A DNA stretch of 64,000 nt from Gammaproteobacteria bacterium (ex Lamellibrachia satsuma) (GTDB lineage Bacteria > Pseudomonadota > Gammaproteobacteria > Chromatiales > Chromatiaceae). Shown in pieces: positions 10,019-18,619 of the stretch. Within the stretch, counting starts at the first letter, position 1; each line of letters starts with the position of its first letter. Where the stretch lies: positions 1,240,001 through 1,304,000 of the forward strand of contig CP053680.1 in NCBI GenBank assembly GCA_019623805.1, given 5' to 3'. The position numbers were made by a program, and so were the translations under genes. The notes below the pieces were generated by a model. That model ran no database searches. It worked only from the letters and a program-made list of their open reading frames with translations, and was not told where the DNA came from.

Positions 10019-11866
10019 CTACAGCGGGTTATTTTCCCGTTCCAGTACTTCAGCGATGTCGTCGTCATCCAGGGCAATTAAACGTTCTGCGTCTTTCATC
10101 GACTGCATACCCGTGGCAAAAAGGACCTCCCCCATCTGCACCAGGTTCTTGGTCACATCATAAGCGTAGGTAGCATCATTCATCAAGGAGGTGGCCATAT
10201 GCGGCGTAATGCTCTCCTCGCGAATAAGGGATTCAAGCGTACCGTTCACCGTCGTATCGTTCTCTTCCATCTCCACCTTCATGATGTCGAGTGAGAGGAC
10301 ACTGGTCGGGTCGTCCCCCTCCTGTTGCACCACACCCAAGCGGCGCAACACTGAACCCAGGTAGCTACGGATCCTGTTGTATTCAGCACGGATATGATCG
10401 TTGTCCGAGACGATGTACTGGGACAGGTTCTTATGCATGTGCTTGGTATCTTTAATCGCCTCGACAATATCACGTCCGGCGGCACGCAGGGCAAAAAGTT
10501 CGTCCGCCTGCTCCGGTTCCATGGTTGACTGTGCGCGGCTGATGAAATTGACTATTTCGCTGTAGAGACCTTTGACGTTCTGCTCGTATTCGGCATCTAT
10601 ATCGATCGGCATGACTTTGGTGGATTCGGCAGCCACGTCATCCAGGTCTTTGTCCGAAAGTATGTCGTGCCGATGCAGACTGAGTCCATGGGCAAGAATC
10701 GCAAAGGCATTATCATAGAGATGCAGTGTCTCTTTCCGCACCGCTTCGATGGCAGTGTCAGGCAACTCGATAACCGAATCGTTCAAATACTTGGGCTCCG
10801 CCACAGAGAGCACCTTCTCAGGCATCCGCTGCATCAGGAAATTCACCAGAGTATTGATGAACGGAAGCATTGCCAAAATCCCGATAATATTGAAAATTGA
10901 GTGAAACACCGCAAGTTTCAGGGTGTAGTCATCCGCCGCAATACCAACGGCACTACTGACCCAATCCACCCCGTCCGCAATCTGGTAGAGGAAGATGATC
11001 GCAATGATCGCAGTCACCATATTGAAAATGAGATGGGCGCCAGCCAGACGCTTGCCCTGCACGTTCGAACTCATGGAACCGAGGATCGCTGTTATTGTCG
11101 TACCGATATTGGCGCCGATCGCCAGCGCGAGGGCGTTCTCGTAGGTGATCTGTTGCGCTGCCAACGCGGTGATAATGATAACCAGGGTGGCGTGGCTTGA
11201 TTGCATCACCACCGTGGCAAAGACGCCGATAAGGGTGAACAGGAGGATACCGGGGTAACCCGCCACCGCAAATGCCGTCAGATCAATGGTGTCACGGAAG
11301 GCCTCGAAACCCTCCTTCATATGATGGATACCGAGGAAGAGGAACCCGAGTCCGGCCAGGATATAACCGAACCCTTTCAGATTCTTAGATTTCTGGAATA
11401 CCAAAATAATGCCGAACACCAGCATCGGCATTGCATAGGCGGAGATCTTTACCTTTAGGCCAAACCCGGCAATCAGCCAGGCACCTGTTGTGGTGCCCAG
11501 GTTGGCGCCGAAGATGATACCGATACCAGCCGCCAGACCGATCAGTCCAGCACCCAGGAAGGAGATGGTGATGACCGATACCAGCGAACTGGATTGCATG
11601 ATCGTGGTGCTGACGACACCAAAACTGATTGCCTTCCAGGTGCCGTCAGTGGTTTTGCGAAGCAGGCGTTCCAGCAGCCCGCCTGTGAACGCCTTGAAAC
11701 CCTCTTCAAGGAAAAGCATGCCGAACAGGAAAATAGAGACACCGGCGGCAATCTCTTTGAAATTGGGGCTGATCCAGAATCCATACGCAAGCATGAACAG
11801 AATGGTAGGTAGGACGATTTTCCGGATCATTCTGGCAATTTCCCCAAAAAAATAAAAAAAGGGCAC
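10019..11866 (-). CDS. Na/Pi cotransporter with C-terminal PhoU-like domain
   Basis: A 615-residue inner-membrane protein of the NptA/PNaS family that imports phosphate with sodium. The N-terminal half has the two inverted membrane repeats with their QSSS-type signatures (TTIMQSSSLVSVIT near residue 90 and TVVMQSSHATLVIII near residue 215), plus GANLGTTTGAWL and GANIGTTITA. The C-terminal 250 residues are helical and PhoU-like. Start choice: an ATG at 11881 overlaps a perfect AGGAGGTG, whereas GTG at 11866 follows that sequence at 5-6 nt, so GTG is preferred. The promoter region carries Pho-box-like repeats. Confidence 0.9.
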   Translation of the reverse strand: MPFFYFFGEIARMIRKIVLPTILFMLAYGFWISPNFKEIAAGVSIFLFGMLFLEEGFKAFTGGLLERLLRKTTDGTWKAISFGVVSTTIMQSSSLVSVITISFLGAGLIGLAAGIGIIFGANLGTTTGAWLIAGFGLKVKISAYAMPMLVFGIILVFQKSKNLKGFGYILAGLGFLFLGIHHMKEGFEAFRDTIDLTAFAVAGYPGILLFTLIGVFATVVMQSSHATLVIIITALAAQQITYENALALAIGANIGTTITAILGSMSSNVQGKRLAGAHLIFNMVTAIIAIIFLYQIADGVDWVSSAVGIAADDYTLKLAVFHSIFNIIGILAMLPFINTLVNFLMQRMPEKVLSVAEPKYLNDSVIELPDTAIEAVRKETLHLYDNAFAILAHGLSLHRHDILSDKDLDDVAAESTKVMPIDIDAEYEQNVKGLYSEIVNFISRAQSTMEPEQADELFALRAAGRDIVEAIKDTKHMHKNLSQYIVSDNDHIRAEYNRIRSYLGSVLRRLGVVQQEGDDPTSVLSLDIMKVEMEENDTTVNGTLESLIREESITPHMATSLMNDATYAYDVTKNLVQMGEVLFATGMQSMKDAERLIALDDDDIAEVLERENNPL

Positions 11867-12040
11867 CGTGCACCTCCTCATTGGAGGCGCTTCGAATGCA
11901 TTGCGTAACAGACTTCTTTGCTAAGTGGGCAAGCAGCGCAAGTCAGAAGATAGTTGCACTATCCCCGCTCCATTTGAGAACGTTAGCTGGCGCTTGCAGG
12001 GGCTATATCCAAAAAGAACTTATTGGCCCCATAGAAACCA

Positions 12041-12069
12041 AGTATAATTGTTTTGGGCTATGTCATCAA
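12041..12069 (-). promoter_or_regulatory. Sigma-70 promoter for the Na/Pi cotransporter
   Basis: On the minus strand TTGATG (12069-12064) and TATACT (12046-12041) are separated by exactly 17 nt. They point at the cotransporter start about 175 bp downstream. The -35 box overlaps the first of three Pho-box-like repeats. Confidence 0.55.
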
Positions 12070-12089
12070 ACTGTAATAAAACTGTAACA
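12061..12089 (+). promoter_or_regulatory. Triple Pho-box-like direct repeat
   Basis: Three TGTMAT-type 7-mers (TGTCATC, TGTAATA, TGTAACA) repeat with an 11-bp period and AAAC spacers. Period and sequence match PhoB boxes (CTGTCAT with 4-nt AT-rich spacers). It overlaps the -35 of the cotransporter promoter, but the repeats read on the plus strand, opposite to that gene. Read on the plus strand, TTTAAT lies 11 nt beyond the last repeat. Confidence 0.6.
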
Positions 12090-12135
12090 ATAGCCTGATT
12101 TTAATCCTCTCAGCCGAAAAACACCCTCGAAGGTC

Positions 12136-13590
12136 TCAGTTTTCGATCGCGTTGATCAGCGGAATCAAATGCTCGACGGGGTAGTGAAACGGATAAACCC
12201 GGCTACCCACCTGTGCCATAACACCGACCCATTGGTCATTACTGGCATAGATCACATAGTGATTATCGATGTCACCCACATTTTCCCAAAGGGTGTCATC
12301 ACTGGTCATCGGCGTATGACCGACAATGACCGGGGTATCTGGAGCCAGATCGAAATATTTGCGGAATTTTTTCACTTCCCTTCTAAAATACCCGGAGGGG
12401 GAGTTGGGGCGCCGAATGCGATTTTGGGTCACTTCCCGGATCAATTTCGGATGTTGGCGAATGTTGACCAATTCTTGACGCGAGGTGGAACGGGTAGGCG
12501 GCCCGGCATGGCAGGCGATGAAATTCTTTGAATAGGCGATATAGGGAAGCTGCTCATAGAACCGTGCCATCTCGTTCCTGTACGCCTTGCCCCTGATCTT
12601 TACCAACGCCTTTTCCCACAGCATCCCCTGCGGCACACCCTGCTTTCCGATCTCCTCAGAAAAACTGTCGTGATTGCCCCGCAAATAGAACACCTGCCGT
12701 GGAAAACGCAGCTTCAATTTGAAGATCAGATCCATAATCAGTATTGAGCTCTCCATCCGCTCAAGTTTCCCGGCGTCTTCACAATGCACAGCATCACCCA
12801 GAATCACCAAAGCGGCATTGCCTTTCTTCAGCTCCTTGAGAAAACCACTCTGACTCAAAATTACCAGCAGATTATCCGCCTTGGTATGCAGATCCCCGAG
12901 AAGAATCGGTGTCGTTCCAGAGGGGAGCTCCACCACACCCCCAGGTTGCCCACTGTCATCCTCTTCCCGGTATGCCTCCTTCTCCATCACCTTGTTGACA
13001 CGCCGTATCATCGACAGTGCATCATCAGCAGGCAGCATTTTGACAGGGCCACCGAAAATGGAACGGAGCCGTTTTAGCTTGGCCAGCCTCCATTTCTTGA
13101 TGCGGTGGAGCTGTTTATCCTTCAACAGGGGTGAAATACATGCGTGATGCTTCGCATCTAAATTCTTGAATACCAAACTGCCATTATCATTGACGATGCT
13201 GAGATGGCGCTCCGCAATATTCTGCGGAAGGTTGAGCAGGTCCTTTTGCGCTGCATTGCCTTTTCCCAGGATAATTTTCTTACCCTCATTGATTGGGAGA
13301 AAACCGGACACTCCCTTGTAATAGCTCTTGGGGTCAAACATGATATAGCGTCCCGTCTGAAACCCCTTCTGCGAGTGATTCATCGGCCGTTCCGGATAGA
13401 TATGCAGGGTCTTTCCGTCGGGGCCGACATTGAGCTGTACCGGATAATTCTCCATCTGCAGGCGAACCTTTTTGTCTTCCAGGAGGTAAGCCTTCTTGAG
13501 ATCCAGTTCTTTGCATTGCGCCAGCCCGGAAAAACTCTCCTTAAGCCGTTTCATCAATCCCTTTTGCTGCTTGGAACTTTGTGTAGCCAT
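12136..13590 (-). CDS. Metallophosphoesterase with FHA-like N-terminal region
   Basis: A 484-residue cytosolic protein. The C-terminal half is a calcineurin/PPP-type phosphoesterase with all metal motifs in order: GDLH (232-235), GDAVHCED (265-272), GNHD (305-308), CHAG (about 385) and GHTP (about 438). The N-terminal half includes an FHA-like stretch around 95-155 (ILGKGN, then ERHLSIV and LVFKNLD), which in FHA domains binds phosphothreonine. It lies 3 bp downstream of a P-loop kinase-like gene, so the pair probably acts together as a kinase/phosphatase couple. The substrate is unknown; the position between phosphate transporters hints at phosphate or polyphosphate signalling but proves nothing. 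Confidence 0.78.
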   Translation of the reverse strand: MATQSSKQQKGLMKRLKESFSGLAQCKELDLKKAYLLEDKKVRLQMENYPVQLNVGPDGKTLHIYPERPMNHSQKGFQTGRYIMFDPKSYYKGVSGFLPINEGKKIILGKGNAAQKDLLNLPQNIAERHLSIVNDNGSLVFKNLDAKHHACISPLLKDKQLHRIKKWRLAKLKRLRSIFGGPVKMLPADDALSMIRRVNKVMEKEAYREEDDSGQPGGVVELPSGTTPILLGDLHTKADNLLVILSQSGFLKELKKGNAALVILGDAVHCEDAGKLERMESSILIMDLIFKLKLRFPRQVFYLRGNHDSFSEEIGKQGVPQGMLWEKALVKIRGKAYRNEMARFYEQLPYIAYSKNFIACHAGPPTRSTSRQELVNIRQHPKLIREVTQNRIRRPNSPSGYFRREVKKFRKYFDLAPDTPVIVGHTPMTSDDTLWENVGDIDNHYVIYASNDQWVGVMAQVGSRVYPFHYPVEHLIPLINAIEN

Positions 13591-13593
13591 CGA

Positions 13594-14211
13594 TTATTGC
13601 TCAGGGTAAATGATTTGCAGGGGAACGTCGTCGGTATCTTCTCTCAGATAGACATTGAGACCACTCTGGTGCAAATAGAGGGCTGCGTGCCGGTATACCT
13701 GAATCTGCGATTCTATGGTCTTCAGTTCGAGGCCCACATCCACATGATGCGTACCCCGCTTGCTCCTCTCCAGCCGACGCTCCAACAAGAGGGGTGCAGG
13801 AGGCAACAGGAACTCAAACACATAACGCCAACGCCAGTTGACGGAGAAAAAAAAGCGTTTTTCCGGCGGTAGTCTTATCCGCTCAAGATCGATCACCGGC
13901 CTGGCATCAGCTTCCAACCACTCTTTGTCGAAGAGGGCCAGTGACGGCTCAAAGCCAACGAAGGGAAAACCAAGATGAATCTCGCGCGGGCGCAGGGAGA
14001 GACTTTGCGCCGCCCACCACTTGTTCAGCGTCAGATCGATATAACCCTCTTCCGACCAGCCGCCGAGCTTACGAATCAGGCTGCTCTTTCCTGCACCGGG
14101 CGGTCCGGTGATCAACAACTGTCGAAAAGTGATATGCCCGGGGAAGGTAACGCCCTTTATGATCTGTACATCGTCAAGCGGAGCAGTTTCAAACGGCATC
14201 GTTATCGTCAT
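13594..14211 (-). CDS. P-loop kinase-like ATP-binding protein
   Basis: A 205-residue protein with a clear Walker A motif GPPGAGKSS at 36-44 and a later Arg-rich LLLERRLERSKRG segment like the lid of small-molecule or nucleotide kinases. The rest is not family-diagnostic to me. The start at 14211 lacks a good ribosome site; an ATG four codons later is an alternative. It is separated by 3 bp from the FHA-like phosphoesterase, with translation probably coupled. The target of phosphorylation is unknown. Confidence 0.7.
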   Translation of the reverse strand: MTITMPFETAPLDDVQIIKGVTFPGHITFRQLLITGPPGAGKSSLIRKLGGWSEEGYIDLTLNKWWAAQSLSLRPREIHLGFPFVGFEPSLALFDKEWLEADARPVIDLERIRLPPEKRFFFSVNWRWRYVFEFLLPPAPLLLERRLERSKRGTHHVDVGLELKTIESQIQVYRHAALYLHQSGLNVYLREDTDDVPLQIIYPEQ

Positions 14212-14260
14212 ACTGTGGCAGTGGCCGGATACCGGCTGAATTTACCTGCCGAATAATAGC

Positions 14261-14291
14261 AAAAAGCAGGGCTCCGTAGAGGGAGCCCTGC
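14261..14291 (-). terminator. Rho-independent terminator of the Pit operon
   Basis: On the minus strand GCAGGGCTCC and GGAGCCCTGC form a perfect 10-bp stem with a 6-nt loop followed directly by TTTTT. It starts 15 bp after the Pit transporter stop. Confidence 0.93.
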
Positions 14292-14305
14292 CGTCCGCGT
14301 ATTAT

Positions 14306-15571
14306 TTAGCTGAAGATGCCCTTGAACAGGAAGAAGAAGGCCGCTGCCAAGATGCCACCTGCGGGCAGGGTTATAAACCAGGACAGCACAATATTACCGA
14401 CCACGCGAAGGTCAATCGCTCCAACACCCCGCGCCAGGCCCACACCCATTACCGCACCAACGGCAATCTGGGTGGTGGAAACCGGCAGACCGGTTTTGGA
14501 GGCAAGTACCACAGTGGTCGCCGCCGCCAAGGTGGCGCAGTAGCCACGGGTCGGCGTCAACTCGGTTATCTTGGTGCCGATAGTCTGCATTACCTTGTAG
14601 CCCATGGTAGCCAGGCCGAGCACTATACCAACACCGCCAAGCACCAGAATCCAGAGAGGAAGACCCGCCTTCTGACCAATGTCACCAGTGTTCTGGACAA
14701 CGGAGACTACTGCCGCCATGGGGCCGATGCCGTTGGCCACATCATTGGAGCCATGAGCGAAGGCCATGGCGCATGCGGTAAAAATCATCATGGGGGTGAA
14801 GGCCTTCTCCACGCTGGCATAGTGGTAATCTTTGTCTGCGCTTTCATCAACCTGGATGCGGTTGATCAGTACCTTGCCGATAATGGCAACAAAAATGCCG
14901 AAAATCGTAGCCGCCACAAAGCTCTCTACTGCAGTAAACTCAAGTTTGAGGTGCTTAAGCCCTTTGAACATGGTGACCAGGGAGACTATCCAGCCCACCA
15001 GGAAGATATAGACAGGCCCCCAGGTCTTCGCCTTATCAAAGGGGTTTTCGGTGTTGAGGATCAGTTTTCGGATACTGAGCATCAGCAATAACGCGATAAC
15101 CCCGCCGATCAGAGGCGATACGAGCCAGCTGGCGACGATGCTGCCGATCTTACCCCAGTTAACCGCATCCACACCGATGCCTGCCACGGCAAAACCGACA
15201 ATAGCGCCAACAATGGAGTGCGTGGTGGAGACGGGCCAGCCCCTGGTTGAGGCGATCATCAGCCAGATGCCTGCAGCAAGCAGCGCTGCCAACATTCCGT
15301 ACACCAACAGTTCAGGCGAGCCACTGATACTGCTGGGATCGATGATGCCTTTGCGGATGGTTTTGGTCACAGTACCACCCGCGATGAAGGCCCCCGCAAA
15401 CTCGAAGATAGCGGCGATGATAATAGCCTGTTTGACCGTGATGGCCCCGGAGCCTACCGGCATACCCATGGCATTGGCGACATCATTGGCGCCAATGCCC
15501 CAACTCATATAAAGACCGAAGACGACGGCCATACCGATAAACAAAAAACCCCATTCGGAGATAATTTCCAT
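14306..15571 (-). CDS. pit: Pit-family inorganic phosphate transporter
   Basis: A 421-residue inner-membrane protein with about ten hydrophobic segments. Both PiT signature repeats are present: SWGIGANDVANAMG near residue 30 and FAHGSNDVANGIGP near residue 265. The family moves metal-phosphate or phosphate with protons at low affinity. The longer start at 15619 is rejected: the ATG at 15571 has AAGGGG upstream and gives the usual short periplasmic N-terminus. The DUF47 regulator lies 115 bp upstream on the same strand and a strong terminator lies downstream. Confidence 0.93.
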   Translation of the reverse strand: MEIISEWGFLFIGMAVVFGLYMSWGIGANDVANAMGMPVGSGAITVKQAIIIAAIFEFAGAFIAGGTVTKTIRKGIIDPSSISGSPELLVYGMLAALLAAGIWLMIASTRGWPVSTTHSIVGAIVGFAVAGIGVDAVNWGKIGSIVASWLVSPLIGGVIALLLMLSIRKLILNTENPFDKAKTWGPVYIFLVGWIVSLVTMFKGLKHLKLEFTAVESFVAATIFGIFVAIIGKVLINRIQVDESADKDYHYASVEKAFTPMMIFTACAMAFAHGSNDVANGIGPMAAVVSVVQNTGDIGQKAGLPLWILVLGGVGIVLGLATMGYKVMQTIGTKITELTPTRGYCATLAAATTVVLASKTGLPVSTTQIAVGAVMGVGLARGVGAIDLRVVGNIVLSWFITLPAGGILAAAFFFLFKGIFS

Positions 15572-15686
15572 TGCTGGACCCCTTAGTATACCCGTGGCAG
15601 GAGGCAACAAGTCCCCCACACGCCGGGCGTATAGAACAAAAAATCGATAGCAGCCTTACAACCTTAAGCTGAAGGCGATGTTGCAA

Positions 15687-16367
15687 TCAGCGAGCAATCA
15701 AAAGAAGCATACGGTCACCAACCTTCTCACCGTAATCCGCCAGGTCTCCAATCCACTGCAGCATCTGGTACCAGAACATGACAGAGACGGGTTTAAGATC
15801 ATCTTCCATCGCGAACAGGCTTTGAGCGAGCGCAATTCCCATGTCGTCGGTCTCATCTTCCAGCTTGCTGAGCGCTTCGACCATCTCCTGTACCCTGGAG
15901 GCATCGCGCCCCCGGAAGCCGCTTTCGATCAGCTCATCCAGCTCTTCGATGATGGTTGCGGCGTGATTGCAGGTATCGATACAGCGCAGCACAAAGGCGG
16001 CCAATGGCTCGGCCATGCCCTCCGGCACCGACATATCACGCTCCGTCATCAAGCCGGCGATATCCTGTGCTACATTGGCAATGGTGTCCTGCAGGTCCAG
16101 TAACTCCAGCAGGTCACGGCGATCGACCGGCATGAACAGGCTTTTTGGCAAGTGAGCCCTCAAATCGTGCTTGAGGGTGTCTGCTTCGCCTTCTTTCGCA
16201 AAAATCTTGTCTTTCTGCTCGACAAGTGCCGTGTTGTCTCCCGCCACCAGGGCATCAAACAGGGCAGGAACCTCAGTAACGCACTCATTAACGATGCGCA
16301 TATGGGCCTGCAGAGGCTTGAACGGGCTGCTTCCCAACAGGGAAGCAATAGGGTTGGTAGTCCGCAT
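15687..16367 (-). CDS. DUF47/TIGR00153 PhoU-like protein
   Basis: A 226-residue all-helical protein with DUF47 hallmarks, including KDKIFAKEGEADTLKHDLR and LQDTIANVAQDIAGL, the PhoU-like acidic helices that bind metal clusters. Members are almost always encoded beside Pit transporters and are thought to modulate them. CGGAGA precedes the ATG at 16367. A weak promoter (TTCACG, 18 nt, TAAATA) lies directly upstream. Confidence 0.9.
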   Translation of the reverse strand: MRTTNPIASLLGSSPFKPLQAHMRIVNECVTEVPALFDALVAGDNTALVEQKDKIFAKEGEADTLKHDLRAHLPKSLFMPVDRRDLLELLDLQDTIANVAQDIAGLMTERDMSVPEGMAEPLAAFVLRCIDTCNHAATIIEELDELIESGFRGRDASRVQEMVEALSKLEDETDDMGIALAQSLFAMEDDLKPVSVMFWYQMLQWIGDLADYGEKVGDRMLLLIAR

Positions 16368-17098
16368 GTATGTCTCCGTATTACTTTGTATTTAACATCG
16401 ATAAATCAGTAGCGTGAACCCAAACATCTGCGTGCAAGGTGAAGGCAGTCACCGCCATGCAGGCGACCCTTCCCTTTGCCGCAAGCAAAAGGCGACGCAC
16501 AGAAGCCCAATCAGTGGATCTTCTTCATCCTTCAAAATCAGACAAAAATTTCGTATCTCAAAAGGCTCCCCCCTTTTTTCATTGGACGTCACTGCTGCCG
16601 CGTAATGCGACAAGCAGTTTTAATACTTGTTCAGCTTCATTGTGTTAAGACACGCCTGATGATTGGTATCCAAGCGGAGATCGTCCAAGGAGCAGGGATG
16701 GTGCGGACAGGTCGTCTCTCTATGTTGCAGTGTTTAGTTGTTCCGCCATATTTGCTCCTCATGAAGCCAAAACAACCCGCCTCATGAGCATTTATCTCAC
16801 GCTTTTTGAAATAGTTATTTTTCATGCACATATTACCCCTGTTAGTGCATTTCCGCATCAGGCAATGTAATAAAACCGTAATATAACCGACATATTATTG
16901 AGCTGGGTCAATTAGCCAAGGAGGGGGTTTCAAACTTGCAATGAGATCCGGCCATTACTCTGTCGATGGCGGCTTAATACCAGCATGCTGGATTGTAAGC
17001 AGAGAGGATTTTTTCAGAAATGATACCTCCTAGTTGACAGTAGGGTTGGGGGGTGGCGAGAATGGCCCCCTGCTTAAAAAGCGCGATGATAAAGAACA
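16368..17098. other. 731-bp region without an accepted gene
   Basis: This contains the putative promoter for the DUF47-Pit operon near 16390-16425 and a Pho-box-like triple repeat at 16866-16894. A 73-codon minus-strand frame (16637-16858) and several plus-strand frames exist but have no recognisable homology or strong ribosome sites. The stretch 16800-16900 is AT-rich compared with its surroundings. Confidence 0.4.
16866..16894 (+). promoter_or_regulatory. Second triple Pho-box-like repeat
   Basis: TGTAATA, CGTAATA and CGACATA repeat with an 11-bp period and AAAC/TAAC spacers, the same format as the repeat at 12061-12089. It reads on the plus strand, with TATTAT near the -10 distance. The phosphate operon starts 500 bp away on the minus strand; the next plus-strand gene starts at 17099. 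The target gene is therefore unclear. Confidence 0.45.
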
Positions 17099-18337
17099 AT
17101 GAAATGGAACCAAAGCCAAGCAATGGACCTTGCGGCTGATTCTATCTCCCATCGCAATGGGCAACTTCCTATCTCTCTAGATATTAAAGTGAATTTCGTG
17201 ACTGCCAAAGATTTATCTCTGGAAACAAAAATAATCACCCTCTGGTCCGACTTCGACCCGCTTGCTAAGGAGTGGAACGTTCTTTTACAGCGGTCATGTT
17301 CCAACACGATATTCCTCACCTGGGAGTGGCTGCAGACTTGGCGCGAGGTCACACAAGAGGCCGCTAAGCCGTTTGTCGTCACCGTGCGCGATGAAAATGG
17401 ACGACTGGTTGGAGCGGCGCCATTTTATGTCTCGGAACTGCGTCTGCTAAAAGTGCTCCGATTCCGCACACTGCGCATGATGGCGGACTACGCTACCGGC
17501 TCTGAGTACGCTGACTGGATCGTTGATCCGAATATGGATAAGGCGGTCCTGTCTGCCATTGCAGATGCCCTCCTGGCTGCAAAGTCGGATTGGGATACCA
17601 TCTGGATGCCCCGCATTGCGGGCTGGACCGGGGCCATGGAGAGAATCAAGGCAGCCTGCAAAGAAAAAGGGCTGTTGCACCACTCGCGTACCACCATCTT
17701 CAGCTACTTCGATCTCCCTGTCTCGATGAAGCTTTATGAAGAGAGTTTCTCCCCCAAGCACCGACAGCAGATGCGCCGCAAGCGCCGCAAATTACTCAAT
17801 ACAGAAGGTGTCGAGGTGGTGCTCTGTGAAAAACCAGAGGATCTTCCCCGATTCATCGAGACCCTGTTTGAATTACACTACCGACGCTGGCAGCTCGAGG
17901 GCCAGGAAGGCACCTTCCGCCGCAAACCCTACGAGGCTGAATTCTATCGTCAGTTTTCCCGCATCGCCCTGAAGAACGACTGGCTGTGGCTGATGGCACT
18001 CACTGACCACGGGGAGATCAAATCGATCCAGATCGGCTACGTCTACGACGGTGTCTTTCTGCAGCTGCAGGAGGGCTTTGACCCCGACTATGCACAAGGC
18101 TCAGGCAATGTGTTGCGTACTGAAGTGATTGAGCGGTGCATCGACGCAGGTCTCTCCGGTTACGACTTTCTCGGGGGCGGAAGCGAGCATAAACGGCGAT
18201 GGGGGGCGCAAGAACGGGATGGTTATGATCTGTCTATCGGGCACCCGTCCAAGCTGAAGACCAAACTACTCTTCTTATATGAAATCTGGCCCTCTGGCCG
18301 TTTTTTCGAAGAGATCGGCCTGCTGGGTGGCGTCTGA
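17099..18337 (+). CDS. FemAB/CelD-type GNAT acyltransferase
   Basis: A 412-residue protein of the BioF2-like (Acetyltransf_6) group of GNAT acyltransferases, related to CelD and FemAB. Typical segments are the first-fold TIFLTWEWLQTWREV, the basic HRQQMRRKRRKL linker around residue 225, and the second-fold YVYDGVFLQLQEGFDPDYAQGSGNVL with a YDFLGGGSEHKRRWG ending. Such proteins attach amino acids or acyl groups to envelope glycans or lipids. No good ribosome site precedes the ATG at 17099, and later starts around residues 9-31 are possible. A FemAB-like protein is also a usual partner in exosortase A loci, matching the hydrolases nearby. Confidence 0.75.
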   Translation: MKWNQSQAMDLAADSISHRNGQLPISLDIKVNFVTAKDLSLETKIITLWSDFDPLAKEWNVLLQRSCSNTIFLTWEWLQTWREVTQEAAKPFVVTVRDENGRLVGAAPFYVSELRLLKVLRFRTLRMMADYATGSEYADWIVDPNMDKAVLSAIADALLAAKSDWDTIWMPRIAGWTGAMERIKAACKEKGLLHHSRTTIFSYFDLPVSMKLYEESFSPKHRQQMRRKRRKLLNTEGVEVVLCEKPEDLPRFIETLFELHYRRWQLEGQEGTFRRKPYEAEFYRQFSRIALKNDWLWLMALTDHGEIKSIQIGYVYDGVFLQLQEGFDPDYAQGSGNVLRTEVIERCIDAGLSGYDFLGGGSEHKRRWGAQERDGYDLSIGHPSKLKTKLLFLYEIWPSGRFFEEIGLLGGV

Positions 18338-18611
18338 GAACACCATACAGAGGCGCTTATTATGGAAGAATTTGATGCCCACCCGAACATTAAGTCAAAG
18401 AAAAGTTGATAGAAAATATTAATTTATCATGAGGATGCTTCGCCTATTCAGGATTCCGGGCGTTTTTTCCGAACAGCGTAAAGGCATCAATAACCTCTTT
18501 CCGAACGTATATTCGGATCTTTACAGCAAGAAAGCAGAATACAAATAAATTGGCTGTGTACTCTACCCTTGGAACCAATTGTCTTGAACAGCCAGTGAGT
18601 GCTGAGTCGCA

Positions 18612-18619
18612 TTATACTA
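18612..18619. repeat. Target-site duplication of the IS1595-type element, left
   Basis: TTATACTA flanks the left inverted repeat and is repeated exactly at 19671-19678. Eight bp is the usual duplication length for the IS1595 family. Confidence 0.92.

Noticed and set aside
16637-16858. 73-codon minus-strand frame near the second Pho-like repeat
   Set aside because: No homology I can recognise and the composition changes along its length. It was kept only as part of the intergenic note.
16884-17033. 30-codon plus-strand frame (MRSGHYSVDGG) after AAGGAGGGGG
   Set aside because: The purine-rich site is too far from the ATG and no known peptide matches.
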